A stretch of DNA of 13,753 nt from Acidimicrobiales bacterium (GCA_017883125.1 JADGOD010000075.1:1-13753), one strand, 5' to 3'; counted from the stretch's first letter, positions 6,735 to 13,179 are shown. The notes: generated from the sequence alone by a model not told the origin. Numbers and translations: made by a program.

Positions 6735-7492
6735 CGCTCTCGTGGGGCCGGCGGCGTGGCCAGCAAGGTCGCCTGCGCACCGAGGAGCTCACGGATCCCG
6801 ACCTCGGCCAGGTCGATCAACGAGTCGAGCTCGCTCCGGCTGAAGGCGAGCTGCTCGGCGGTCCCCTGGAGTTCGACGAACCTCCCGGATCCAGTCATGA
6901 CCACGTTCATGTCGACCTCTGCCCTCGAGTCCTCGGTGTAGGGCAGGTCCAGCATCGGGACCCCATCGATGATCCCCACCGAGACGGCGGCGACCGCGTC
7001 GGTCAAGGGGTGCTGCGTCATCTCTCCTTCGGCGATCAGACGGGTGCATGCATCGTGGAGCGCCACGTACGCACCGCAGATCGACGCGGTCCGAGTGCCG
7101 CCGTCGGCCTGGAGGACATCACAGTCGACGGTGATCTGCCGCTCGCCGACCGCGACGAGGTCGGTGACGGCGCGCAGGCTGCGCGCGATCAGTCGCTGGA
7201 TCTCCTGGGTCCGACCCGACTGCTTCCCCTTGGCCGCCTCTCGGCTGGCACGCTCGGGGGTCGAGCCGGGAAGCATCGAGTACTCGGCGGTCACCCAGCC
7301 CTTCCCTGATCCCCGGAGCCACGGAGGGATCCGGTCTTCGACCGAGGCGGTGCAGAGCACCCTGGTGCGACCCATCGACACCAGGACTGAGCCAGGAGCG
7401 AACACGGTGAAGTCCCGATCGAAGCGCACGGTCCGCAACTCATCGAGTCCCCGCCCGTCAGCGCGGGCAGTCCTCGGGTCTACGTCACTCAT
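6731..7492 (-). CDS. rph: Ribonuclease PH
   Basis: Phosphate-dependent 3' to 5' exoribonuclease that trims tRNA precursors, acting as a cytosolic hexamer. 253 residues, fully conserved: ADGRGLDELR (11-20), GSVLVSMGRTRVLCTASVE (34-52), GWVTAEYSMLPGST (65-78), RTQEIQRLIARSLRA (94-108), DCDVLQADGGTRTASI (123-138) with the phosphate-binding GTR at 132-134, and the acidic EDSRAEVDMN segment. I chose the ATG at 7492 because AGGAGG lies 9 bases upstream and the family begins there. An open extension upstream is unlike RNase PH. A possible -10 (TAGGCT, 7547-7552) would give a leader of roughly 50 bases that includes the 7517-7533 hairpin. Confidence 0.97.
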   Translation of the reverse strand: MSDVDPRTARADGRGLDELRTVRFDRDFTVFAPGSVLVSMGRTRVLCTASVEDRIPPWLRGSGKGWVTAEYSMLPGSTPERASREAAKGKQSGRTQEIQRLIARSLRAVTDLVAVGERQITVDCDVLQADGGTRTASICGAYVALHDACTRLIAEGEMTQHPLTDAVAAVSVGIIDGVPMLDLPYTEDSRAEVDMNVVMTGSGRFVELQGTAEQLAFSRSELDSLIDLAEVGIRELLGAQATLLATPPAPRER

Positions 7493-7516
7493 CAACCATG
7501 TCCTCCTCGGAAGCGT

Positions 7517-7533
7517 GGGGTCGCGTCGACCCC
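7517..7533 (-). terminator. Perfect 7-bp hairpin between cysM and rph
   Basis: GGGGTCG-ACG-CGACCCC on the minus strand, 24 bases after the cysM stop and 24 bases before the rph start. There is no T-run. It could end the cys transcript or sit in the rph leader; sequence does not decide. Confidence 0.4.
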
Positions 7534-7546
7534 GGAACAACCGAGA

Positions 7547-7564
7547 GCCTAGAAGGCCTAGAAG
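7547..7564 (+). repeat. Tandem 9-bp repeat covering the cysM stop
   Basis: GCCTAGAAG occurs twice in direct succession (7547-7555 and 7556-7564). On the cysM strand this gives TTC TAG GCC TTC TAG: the last Phe codon and the stop are duplicated in frame, making a back-up stop. Confidence 0.7.
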
Positions 7565-8523
7565 TAGATGACCTGCGTGGCGCGCTCGACGACGGTGTCG
7601 AGGTCATCGGTCCACGCTCCGGTCGAGAGGTACTTCCACCCGTCATCGCTGGAGATGGTCACGATGGTGGCCTTCTCCCCCTCGGGGATCTGAGATGCGC
7701 ACCGGATCGCCCCGGCCATGACCGCTCCGGAGGAGATCCCCACGAAGAGTCCGAGGTCGGTCATCTTCCGAGTCCACTCGATCGACTCCCTCGGCCGGAC
7801 CACGGTCTTGCGATCGAGGATCTCCGCTCCCCCGAGGTCGGCGAAGATCGGAGGGATATACCCATCATCGAGGTTGCGCAACCCATCGACCATCTCGCCG
7901 GTCGGGGGCTCGATGGCCCAGACCTGGATGTCGGGGTTCTTCTCCTTGAGGAAGCGGCCGACGCCGAGCAGGGTTCCCGAGGTCCCGAGGCCAGCGACGA
8001 AGTGCGTGACCTCTGGGCAGTCGGCCCAGATCTCAGGGCCGGTGTGCTCGTAGTGGGCGCGTGGGTTCGCCGGGTTGGCGTACTGGTACAAGAAGACCCA
8101 CTCAGGATTCTCCGCCGCCAGCTGACGGGCCATGCGCACGGCTCCGTTGGAACCCTCAGAGCCCGGGGATTCGATGATCTCGGCCCCGAACACCTCGAGG
8201 AGCTGGCGGCGCTCGATCGAGACGTTGGTGGGGAGGACCACCTTGAGGTGGTACCCCTTCAGCCGGCACACCATGGCAAGGGCGATGCCGGTGTTCCCCG
8301 AGGAGGGCTCGATCAGGATCTGGTCAGGCTTCCCCGGGACGAGCGTCCCGTCGGCCTCGGCGGACTCGACCAAACTCAGCGCCACCCGGTCCTTGACCGA
8401 TCCAGCCGGGTTGCGGCCTTCGAGCTTGACCCAGATCGAGACGTCGGGATTCGGGCTCAGCGCTGAGGCGTCGACCATCGGGGTGTTGCCGATGAGGTCG
8501 AGAACTGATCGGTAGCGAGCCAC
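7558..8523 (-). CDS. cysM: CysO-dependent cysteine synthase (O-phosphoserine sulfhydrylase type, CysM)
   Basis: PLP enzyme of the cysteine-synthase fold. By neighbourhood and sequence it matches mycobacterial CysM, which takes sulfur from thiocarboxylated CysO and joins it to O-phosphoserine. 321 residues. PLP lysine is Lys44 in NPAGSVKDR. The substrate loop PSSGNTGIA (73-81), RRQLLEVFGAEI (105-116), the glycine-rich phosphate cradle GLGTSGT (178-184) and WKYLSTGAW (296-304) are all present. Arg216 in GLRNLDDGY aligns with the arginine I recall as recognising the phosphate of O-phosphoserine in the M. tuberculosis enzyme (Arg220). The C-terminus runs on to QVIYF, like the mobile tail of mycobacterial CysM. 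The GTG start is 9 bases after the cysO stop, with TGAGG overlapping that stop as ribosome site. Ordinary O-acetylserine use cannot be excluded. Confidence 0.94.
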   Translation of the reverse strand: MARYRSVLDLIGNTPMVDASALSPNPDVSIWVKLEGRNPAGSVKDRVALSLVESAEADGTLVPGKPDQILIEPSSGNTGIALAMVCRLKGYHLKVVLPTNVSIERRQLLEVFGAEIIESPGSEGSNGAVRMARQLAAENPEWVFLYQYANPANPRAHYEHTGPEIWADCPEVTHFVAGLGTSGTLLGVGRFLKEKNPDIQVWAIEPPTGEMVDGLRNLDDGYIPPIFADLGGAEILDRKTVVRPRESIEWTRKMTDLGLFVGISSGAVMAGAIRCASQIPEGEKATIVTISSDDGWKYLSTGAWTDDLDTVVERATQVIYF

Positions 8524-8532
8524 GGAGGTGCC

Positions 8533-8814
8533 TCAGACCGACCCACCGGCCACAGCCGGGAGAATCGAGATCTCGTCGCCATCCTTGACTGGCGTGTCGA
8601 GCTGCTGGAGATACCTCACGTCGTCATCGTTGACGTAGATGTTGACGAACTTGTTCAACGTCCCGTCCTCGCCGATCACCTGGCCGCTCAAACCAGGGTG
8701 CTGCTCGACGAGCGTCGTCAGGACCTCACCGATGGTCGAACCGTTGATCTCGACGACAGCCTGACCACCCGCGTGAGCGCGCAGAACCGTGGGAAGTCGA
8801 ACGGCTACAGACAT
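8533..8814 (-). CDS. cysO: Sulfur-carrier protein CysO (MoaD/ThiS fold) with post-GG extension
   Basis: Small ubiquitin-fold sulfur carrier whose C-terminal glycine thiocarboxylate donates sulfide to CysM. 93 residues. Seen: the N-terminal strand VRLPTVLRAHAGGQ (5-18), the signature NKFVNIYVNDDDVRYL (54-69), DGDEISILPAVAGG (78-91). The chain does not stop at the essential Gly90-Gly91 but adds Ser92-Val93 before TGA. Known mycobacterial CysO ends at GG, so this one should be a pro-form needing cleavage, most simply by the JAMM protease Mec encoded two genes upstream. The ATG at 8814 is chosen because GAGGAGG stands 5 bases before it. The E1-like activating enzyme (MoeZ type) is not in the window. 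cysM follows after 9 bases, clearly in the same operon. Confidence 0.93.
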   Translation of the reverse strand: MSVAVRLPTVLRAHAGGQAVVEINGSTIGEVLTTLVEQHPGLSGQVIGEDGTLNKFVNIYVNDDDVRYLQQLDTPVKDGDEISILPAVAGGSV

Positions 8815-8856
8815 CAGGGCCTCCTCGCAATCGCCAGCGGTCGCCGGCACAAAACC

Positions 8857-8878
8857 TGACTTATCCAGTCACATATTA
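8857..8878 (-). promoter_or_regulatory. Candidate cysO-cysM promoter with an inverted-repeat operator
   Basis: In the 118-base gap after the DoxX gene, an AT-rich island holds TAATAT (8873-8878, minus strand), a fair -10. Just downstream is the perfect inverted repeat TGACT-N5-AGTCA (8857-8871), covering the expected transcription start near 8866. A repressor site over the start point would explain this. No clear -35 is seen and the regulator is unknown. Confidence 0.4.
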
Positions 8879-8932
8879 CCGGTCATCCGCGGACCTGATG
8901 CCTCGCTGGCTCCCGGCGATCCCTCAGCCTTC

Positions 8933-9472
8933 CTAGGAGGAGGCCTTTGCCACCTTGGAGGGCCGGAAGAAGGCCGCCAGCTGGAGCAGTCCCCCACCGA
9001 TGCCCAAGAGCGCTGCGATGGCGAGCCCAGTGGCGGGCGTCACCGACCAGATCTTGGTGACGTGGTCCAGCGACCACTGTCCGGCTCCCAGGCCGCCCAG
9101 GGCGATGGCCGCCACTGCGATGACCAGGTTGTACTCGATGCCCTGTCCCGAGTTGAAGACGAAGAACCCGTTCTTGCGATGGACGGTGATGATCGCCACC
9201 ACCATCAGCGCCGTCAGGCCGGCACATGCCAGGGGCGTGAGGAACCCCGCGATCAGGAGCAGGCCCGATCCGATCTCGGTCAGCGCCGCCGCCCATGCGT
9301 TGGGCAGACCGGGTCGCATGCCGATCGAGTCGAACCACCCCGCAGTGCCAGCGATCTTGCCGCCGCCGAAGATCTTGTTCATGCCGTGAGCGACGATCAT
9401 GCCGCCCAACGTCACCCGAAGGAGGAGCAAGGCCAGGTTGATGGCTGACAGCGACGAAATCGAAATGTTCAT
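8933..9472 (-). CDS. DoxX-family integral membrane protein
   Basis: 179 residues with hydrophobic segments at about 13-29, 61-79, 83-98, 115-131 and 149-169, so one more than the usual four-helix DoxX core. DoxX features: LRVTLGGMIVAHGMNKIFG (18-36), ALTEIGSGLLLIAGFLTPLA (63-82), VHRKNGFF (97-104), GIEYNLVIAVAAIAL (111-125) and SLDH (134-137). DoxX proteins are linked to sulfur and redox chemistry: one relative is a subunit of thiosulfate:quinone oxidoreductase, and mycobacterial DoxX is reported in a membrane complex with SodA and the sulfurtransferase SseA. Here the gene lies between mec and cysO, so a redox or sulfur-supply role at the membrane is an attractive inference. There is a single Cys (83). 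The ATG start has GGAGAG about 7 bases upstream. Confidence 0.88.
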   Translation of the reverse strand: MNISISSLSAINLALLLLRVTLGGMIVAHGMNKIFGGGKIAGTAGWFDSIGMRPGLPNAWAAALTEIGSGLLLIAGFLTPLACAGLTALMVVAIITVHRKNGFFVFNSGQGIEYNLVIAVAAIALGGLGAGQWSLDHVTKIWSVTPATGLAIAALLGIGGGLLQLAAFFRPSKVAKASS

Positions 9473-9536
9473 GGCGACTCTCCAGGGTGATTCAACGGGA
9501 CCAGCCAGAGGCTACCGCCCAGCCCGCTGAACCCGT

Positions 9537-9551
9537 GGTTTCTCAGGAACC
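9537..9551 (-). terminator. Small hairpin with the mec stop codon as loop
   Basis: On the minus strand GGTTCC-TGA-GAAACC forms a 6-bp stem with one mismatch, the stop codon TGA being the loop. It resembles the hairpin at the glycerate kinase stop. No T-run; weak evidence on its own. Confidence 0.2.
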
Positions 9552-9953
9552 TTCGACGAAGACCACCGGCTCCTCGGTGATCTCACCGCGCTCGATCCGA
9601 TAGCTGCGGATGGCCGGTGACGTGTCGCGCAGCGAGACGATGACGTAGTGCCACGTCGGATCGGGGGCCTGGGCGATGTCGGTCGGAGAGGGGTGGGCCT
9701 CGGTGTGGGTGTGGGAGTGGAAGACCCCGATCAGGCTCATTCCCTTGCCTTCAGCGTCACGATCGGCCCTCAGATGGGTCGTCGGGTCAATCGTGTACAC
9801 GACCGCAGAGTGCGCGACGTTCACCGAGAGGTAGAGGTCCGCGACCATCGCCTCCTCGGGGTCTCCTCCGAGGAGGCCGCACGCCTCCTCAGGCAGGCCT
9901 TTGAGGCAGTGCGCCACCATGTCGTCGGCCAGCGTGCGAGGGAGATGGATCAC
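9543..9953 (-). CDS. mec: JAMM/MPN+ metalloprotease Mec (CysO-cysteine peptidase)
   Basis: Zinc peptidase that in mycobacteria cuts the isopeptide-like bond of CysO-cysteine, releasing cysteine and regenerated CysO. 136 residues. The JAMM motif is complete: Glu23 in PEEACG, then His79 and His81 in FHSHT, Ser89 and Asp92 in HPSPTD, in the exact HxH-x7-SxxD spacing. The tail RSYRIERGEITEEPV (116-130) closely resembles the mycobacterial enzyme as I recall it. I prefer the GTG at 9953 because the homologous region begins there and TAGCGT is exactly 7 bases upstream without a ribosome site; an in-frame GTG three codons earlier is the alternative. It heads the locus mec, DoxX gene, cysO, cysM. Here it may also have to trim Ser-Val from the CysO precursor. 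Confidence 0.91.
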   Translation of the reverse strand: MIHLPRTLADDMVAHCLKGLPEEACGLLGGDPEEAMVADLYLSVNVAHSAVVYTIDPTTHLRADRDAEGKGMSLIGVFHSHTHTEAHPSPTDIAQAPDPTWHYVIVSLRDTSPAIRSYRIERGEITEEPVVFVEGS

Positions 9954-9960
9954 TCGCCCC

Positions 9961-9966
9961 ACGCTA
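9961..9966 (-). promoter_or_regulatory. Putative leaderless -10 box of mec (TAGCGT)
   Basis: TAGCGT is 7 bases before the chosen mec GTG. The 53-base gap to divergent smpB holds two back-to-back leaderless-type boxes. Confidence 0.5.
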
Positions 9967-9975
9967 CCGAAGTGC

Positions 9976-9993
9976 CCGGGGCGACGCCCCCGG
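9976..9993. repeat. GC-rich palindrome between divergent mec and smpB promoters
   Basis: CCGGGGCG-A-CGCCCCCGG: 8-bp arms with one extra C, sitting between the two -10 boxes where both polymerases would bind. It could be a protein site or chance GC symmetry. Confidence 0.45.
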
Positions 9994-9999
9994 TACCCT
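9994..9999 (+). promoter_or_regulatory. Putative leaderless -10 box of smpB (TACCCT)
   Basis: TACCCT lies 7 bases before the smpB ATG and no ribosome site intervenes. It abuts the GC palindrome at 9976-9993. Confidence 0.55.
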
Positions 10000-10006
10000 T
10001 GAGTCC

Positions 10007-10525
10007 ATGGCACAGGCCAAGCGCACCAAGGCGAAGCGGGACGCCAAGAAGGCCGAGCCACCCGGCGACCGGACCGTTGCGTCGAATCGACGGGCGCGCC
10101 ATGACTACGAGATCCTCGAGACGACCGAGTGCGGCATCGTCCTCCAGGGCTCAGAGGTCAAGTCCCTCCGAGAGGGAAAGGCGCAGCTGGCCGACGCCTA
10201 TGCACGCGTCGACGGCGGCGAGCTGTGGCTCTTCGGCCTCCACATCCCGCAGTGGAAGTTCGCCGCTGGATTCGGCAGCCACGACCCGGACCGCAAGCGG
10301 AAGCTTCTCGTCCACCGCCGCGAGCTCGAGGACTTCGTCGAGAAGACCAGATCTCAGCCGCTGACGTTGATCCCCCTCAAGCTCTACTTCCACGAGGGAC
10401 GGGCCAAGGTCGAGCTCGGACTCGCCCGTGGCCGCAAGCTCTATGACAAGCGTCAGGCGCTCATGGAGCGAGAGACCCAACGCGAGACCGAACGGGCGAT
10501 TCGAGATCACGCTCGCTGGGGGTAG
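10007..10525 (+). CDS. smpB: SsrA-binding protein SmpB
   Basis: Partner of tmRNA in trans-translation: it carries SsrA RNA to stalled ribosomes so that incomplete proteins are tagged for proteolysis, for example by Clp proteases. 172 residues: a lysine-rich N-terminal tail (about 1-20), then the complete OB-fold core with NRRARHDYEI (27-36), GIVLQGSEVKSLREGKAQL (43-61), WLFGLHIPQW (74-83), RKRKLLVHRRE (96-106), LIPLKLYF (121-128), VELGLARGRKLYDKRQ (135-150), and the basic/acidic helical tail that enters the decoding centre. The ATG at 10007 follows a TANNNT box by 7 bases, a leaderless pattern. I looked for ssrA downstream, where it often lies, and did not find it in this window. Confidence 0.97.
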   Translation: MAQAKRTKAKRDAKKAEPPGDRTVASNRRARHDYEILETTECGIVLQGSEVKSLREGKAQLADAYARVDGGELWLFGLHIPQWKFAAGFGSHDPDRKRKLLVHRRELEDFVEKTRSQPLTLIPLKLYFHEGRAKVELGLARGRKLYDKRQALMERETQRETERAIRDHARWG

Positions 10526-10539
10526 CGCCATCCGGCGTT
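10524..10539 (+). terminator. Hairpin overlapping the smpB stop
   Basis: AGCGCC-ATCC-GGCGTT: a 6-bp stem (one G-U pair) that starts inside the TAG stop of smpB. No T-run follows. The 87-base gap to the next gene shows nothing else clear beyond a TAAGTT box at 10597-10602. Confidence 0.35.
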
Positions 10540-10612
10540 CAGAGGGCCGGACCGGGAGTCGCCCTTGGGATGAGCGCGTCTCGAAGCCGAGCGATCTAAG
10601 TTCACGTGGCGA

Positions 10613-11944
10613 GTGAACGAGGACCATCCGATCCCCCACGGGCACGAAGGCATCGGAACGGATGCCCGACGTCGACGAATCGACCCTCCGGACCGGACCG
10701 GTCGCCGAGGTCGGTCCCGGCAGGTCGGCACGGAACCCGCTGACACTGCGAGGCGTCGCCTGCCACGACGTGCGACTCGCGCCGGGATGCTCATCGCCAC
10801 CGGGATCACGGTGCTCCTGGTTGCGCCGGTGCTCATGCCGGTGCCGGCGAGAGCCGACACCTCGTACATCCCCGCTCCGGCGACGGCTCCGCCCACCAAC
10901 TCGACCATCCCGTCGCCTGACGCTCGTCTGACGGTCACCACGAGCATCAAGTACTACCCCAGAGGCCCGGACTTCGACGCGTACATCCCCACCGCCAAGA
11001 CCACGCCCCGGCCTGCTCTGATCATGGTCCACGGCGGCGGTTGGGCCGGTGGAGACCAGTCCGAGCTCGCCCCGTGGGCGAAGCAGGCCGCCGTCGAGCA
11101 GGGCTGGGCGGTCTTCACCGTCGACTACCGCCTCGACAGCACCGACCCCGTCGCGTGGGCTGATGAGCTCCACGATGTGCAAGCTGCCATCCGCTACATC
11201 TCCATCTGGGCTGAGCGCTGGAACGTCGATCCGGACAGGATCATGCTCCTCGGCGATTCCGCGGGCGCCAACCTCGTCGCCCTCATCTCGAGCGTGGGGA
11301 CCGCCGACCCGGTGAAGGGAAGTGCGGGCGGCGGTGGGCGGAACCTGGCCGTTCCCATCGTGGCCGTGGCTGAGTGGTCGCCACCGACCAACCTCGCTGA
11401 GCTCGTGCCCGAGGATGCTGCGTCGCCCACTTCGTGTGGAAGCGACCCTGAATGCGACTTCGCCTGGAACAGCTCCGCCGTCGCCAACTACATCGGCTGC
11501 GAGCCATCCGTGTGTCCGCTGGCATATCTGCAGGCCTCACCGATCAGCTGGGTGCGCAAGAGAACGGCTCCGTCGTTCGTTGCGAACGGAACCCAGGAGC
11601 TGATCCCGCTGAGCCAGGTGCAGGACTATGTCAACGCGCTCAACGCTGACCAGGTGACCAATCACTTCGTCATCCTCGACACCGCACTTCACGCCTATCA
11701 GTACGGCGACACGATCTGGCCCGCAACGGTGTCGTTCTTGTCAGCCCAACTGACGGCACGAGCAGCAGGCACCTCGCCTGCGTCCGCCCATCCGCACTCT
11801 GCAGCCGGTGCCACCACCTCGGCCACGGTCACCACGGCCTCGATGATCGGCGCTGGGATCATCGTCGCTCTCGGGATGCTGGCGGTCGTGGTGCTCCGGC
11901 GTCGACGCCGATCGCAGAAGCGCGGGCGTTCATCCCAGCGCTGA
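10613..11944 (+). CDS. Exported, C-terminally membrane-anchored alpha/beta-hydrolase (esterase/lipase family)
   Basis: 443 residues. Order: an Arg-rich N-terminal region (1-58), a hydrophobic segment (about 59-76) ending in a signal-peptidase-like PARA-D site (cut near 81), a hydrolase domain (about 105-385), an Ala/Ser/Thr spacer, a C-terminal membrane helix (411-428) and a run of arginines. Hydrolase motifs: oxyanion loop HGGGW (140-144), DYRLD (171-175), nucleophile Ser216 in GDSAGAN, His360 in ALHAYQ. Glu329 (NGTQEL) sits where an Asp is usual. Cys275, 281, 296 and 301 cluster in an insertion and may form disulfides, as expected outside the cell. The arrangement suggests an enzyme tethered to the outer face of the membrane. 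Substrate unknown: acyl or acetyl esters of lipids or glycans are possible. The GTG start is the only in-frame start before the hydrophobic segment; the leader is unusually long. Confidence 0.85.
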   Translation: MNEDHPIPHGHEGIGTDARRRRIDPPDRTGRRGRSRQVGTEPADTARRRLPRRATRAGMLIATGITVLLVAPVLMPVPARADTSYIPAPATAPPTNSTIPSPDARLTVTTSIKYYPRGPDFDAYIPTAKTTPRPALIMVHGGGWAGGDQSELAPWAKQAAVEQGWAVFTVDYRLDSTDPVAWADELHDVQAAIRYISIWAERWNVDPDRIMLLGDSAGANLVALISSVGTADPVKGSAGGGGRNLAVPIVAVAEWSPPTNLAELVPEDAASPTSCGSDPECDFAWNSSAVANYIGCEPSVCPLAYLQASPISWVRKRTAPSFVANGTQELIPLSQVQDYVNALNADQVTNHFVILDTALHAYQYGDTIWPATVSFLSAQLTARAAGTSPASAHPHSAAGATTSATVTTASMIGAGIIVALGMLAVVVLRRRRRSQKRGRSSQR

Positions 11945-11959
11945 GGGTACAGAGAGCCT

Positions 11960-13144
11960 CTACGCCGAGATGACCCCATCGGCGCGAAGCTGGTCGATCT
12001 CGTCCTCGCTGAACCCAGCGTCTCCGAGCGCTGCATCGGTGTCCCTCCCGACCGGCGGAGGGGGCGCCGACGCCACGGACGACCGAGGGCCATCGAGGTC
12101 CCGGAGGTGGACAGGGTTGCCCGGTACGGCCACGCCCGCGACCTCGATGGTGCCGCCTCGGGCCTGGATCTGTGGGTCCCTGAGCAGGTCGGACCCCTTG
12201 TTGACGGCACCGATCGCAGCACCCAGCGGACCGAGTGCCTCGACCCACTCTCCGGCGGGGCGAGTGGCGAACCTCGCCTCCAGCTGAGCACCGACGGCGT
12301 CGGCCTGCTCCGGCGACGGCAGCCCTCCGGCCGCCAGCTCTGGCAGCCCCAGGCCCTCGCAGAGCGCCCCCCAGCTGCGCGGCTCGGCGGCGGCTACTGC
12401 GACGTACCGCCCGTCGCTGCATGCGTAGAGTCGCCGGTCAGGACCGGTCGGAACCCCCCACGCCGCATCGGCGAGCCGGCCGTCGTCCCCAGAGAGGATC
12501 CATGTCGACGCCTCGGAGAGGCTGATGTCGATCTGGCAGCCTCGACCTGTGCGCTCACGATCGAAGAGTGCGGAGGCGACTCCCATCGCGGCCGTCATCG
12601 CTCCGATGGGCGGCGAGAGGACCGTCTGGGGGAAGAGCGGCTGCTCAGGGCTGATGGCCGCCAGGAGTCCGGAGTGGGCCACGTAGGTCAGGTCGTGCCC
12701 CGGCCACCTCGAGTAGGGACCATCCTGGCCGAACCCGGTGATCGAGCACCAGATCAGGCTCGGGAGGTCGACCGCCGCGTGCGAGTAGCCAAAGCCTCGC
12801 TTGTCCATCTCCCCCGGTCGCTCGCTCTCGACGAGGACGTCCACGGAGCCAGCGAGGCGTCGAAGCACCTCGGTCCCGCGCTCATGCCGGAGGTTCACGC
12901 CGACCGATCGCTTGCCGCGGCTCAGCCCCACTCCCACTCCCCCCATCATGGGCCTGGCGTTCGGCGCATCGACTCGGAGGACCTCGGCGCCGAGATCAGC
13001 GAGGAGCACGGTGCAGAAGGCGCCGGGCGGGAAGCGGGTCAGGTCGAGGACCCGGACCCCGCTCAACGGCCCGAGCACGGGCACGGGTTCCCGCGCCTCT
13101 CCCTCGGTGGGGCCGGTTGGCTGTGCTGAAGGATCGATCGTCAC
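11960..13144 (-). CDS. CaiB/BaiF family (class III) CoA-transferase or alpha-methylacyl-CoA racemase
   Basis: 394 residues. Family features: GVRVLDLTRFPPGAFCTVLL (29-48), ADLGAEVLRVD (49-59), the SRGKRSVGVNLR stretch (75-86), VDVLVESERPG (101-111), GFGQDGPY (137-144), then PGHDLTYVAHSG (148-159) with Asp151, the conserved catalytic aspartate. The GHD-hydrophobic-Tyr pattern and Glu254 in AAAEPRSW resemble alpha-methylacyl-CoA racemases (MCR/AMACR), which epimerise 2-methylacyl-CoAs during branched-chain or sterol-chain degradation. A CoA-transferase remains possible. Cytosolic. The GTG start at 13144 is 7 bases after TAGGGT with no ribosome site. Its neighbour upstream is a hydroxyacid dehydrogenase of valine-type catabolism, hinting at branched-chain acyl metabolism, but the link is only positional. 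Confidence 0.91.
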   Translation of the reverse strand: MTIDPSAQPTGPTEGEAREPVPVLGPLSGVRVLDLTRFPPGAFCTVLLADLGAEVLRVDAPNARPMMGGVGVGLSRGKRSVGVNLRHERGTEVLRRLAGSVDVLVESERPGEMDKRGFGYSHAAVDLPSLIWCSITGFGQDGPYSRWPGHDLTYVAHSGLLAAISPEQPLFPQTVLSPPIGAMTAAMGVASALFDRERTGRGCQIDISLSEASTWILSGDDGRLADAAWGVPTGPDRRLYACSDGRYVAVAAAEPRSWGALCEGLGLPELAAGGLPSPEQADAVGAQLEARFATRPAGEWVEALGPLGAAIGAVNKGSDLLRDPQIQARGGTIEVAGVAVPGNPVHLRDLDGPRSSVASAPPPPVGRDTDAALGDAGFSEDEIDQLRADGVISA

Positions 13145-13151
13145 GATCGAG

Positions 13152-13157
13152 ACCCTA
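13152..13157 (-). promoter_or_regulatory. Putative leaderless -10 box of the CaiB-family gene (TAGGGT)
   Basis: TAGGGT is 7 bases before the GTG start; no Shine-Dalgarno site. It suggests the gene has its own promoter in the 48-base gap after the dehydrogenase. Confidence 0.5.
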
Positions 13158-13179
13158 CCGAGTCTCCGCGGACCGCTGC

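Noticed and set aside
7493..7540. Upstream start for RNase PH
   Set aside because: The extra 16 residues are not family-like, and the AGGAGG ribosome site is placed for the ATG at 7492.
10526..10612. tmRNA (ssrA) gene after smpB
   Set aside because: The gap is too short and lacks the tRNA-Ala-like ends and tag-coding frame.
12107..13129. Open frame of 340 codons opposite the CaiB-family gene
   Set aside because: It mirrors the real gene; no family features are seen.
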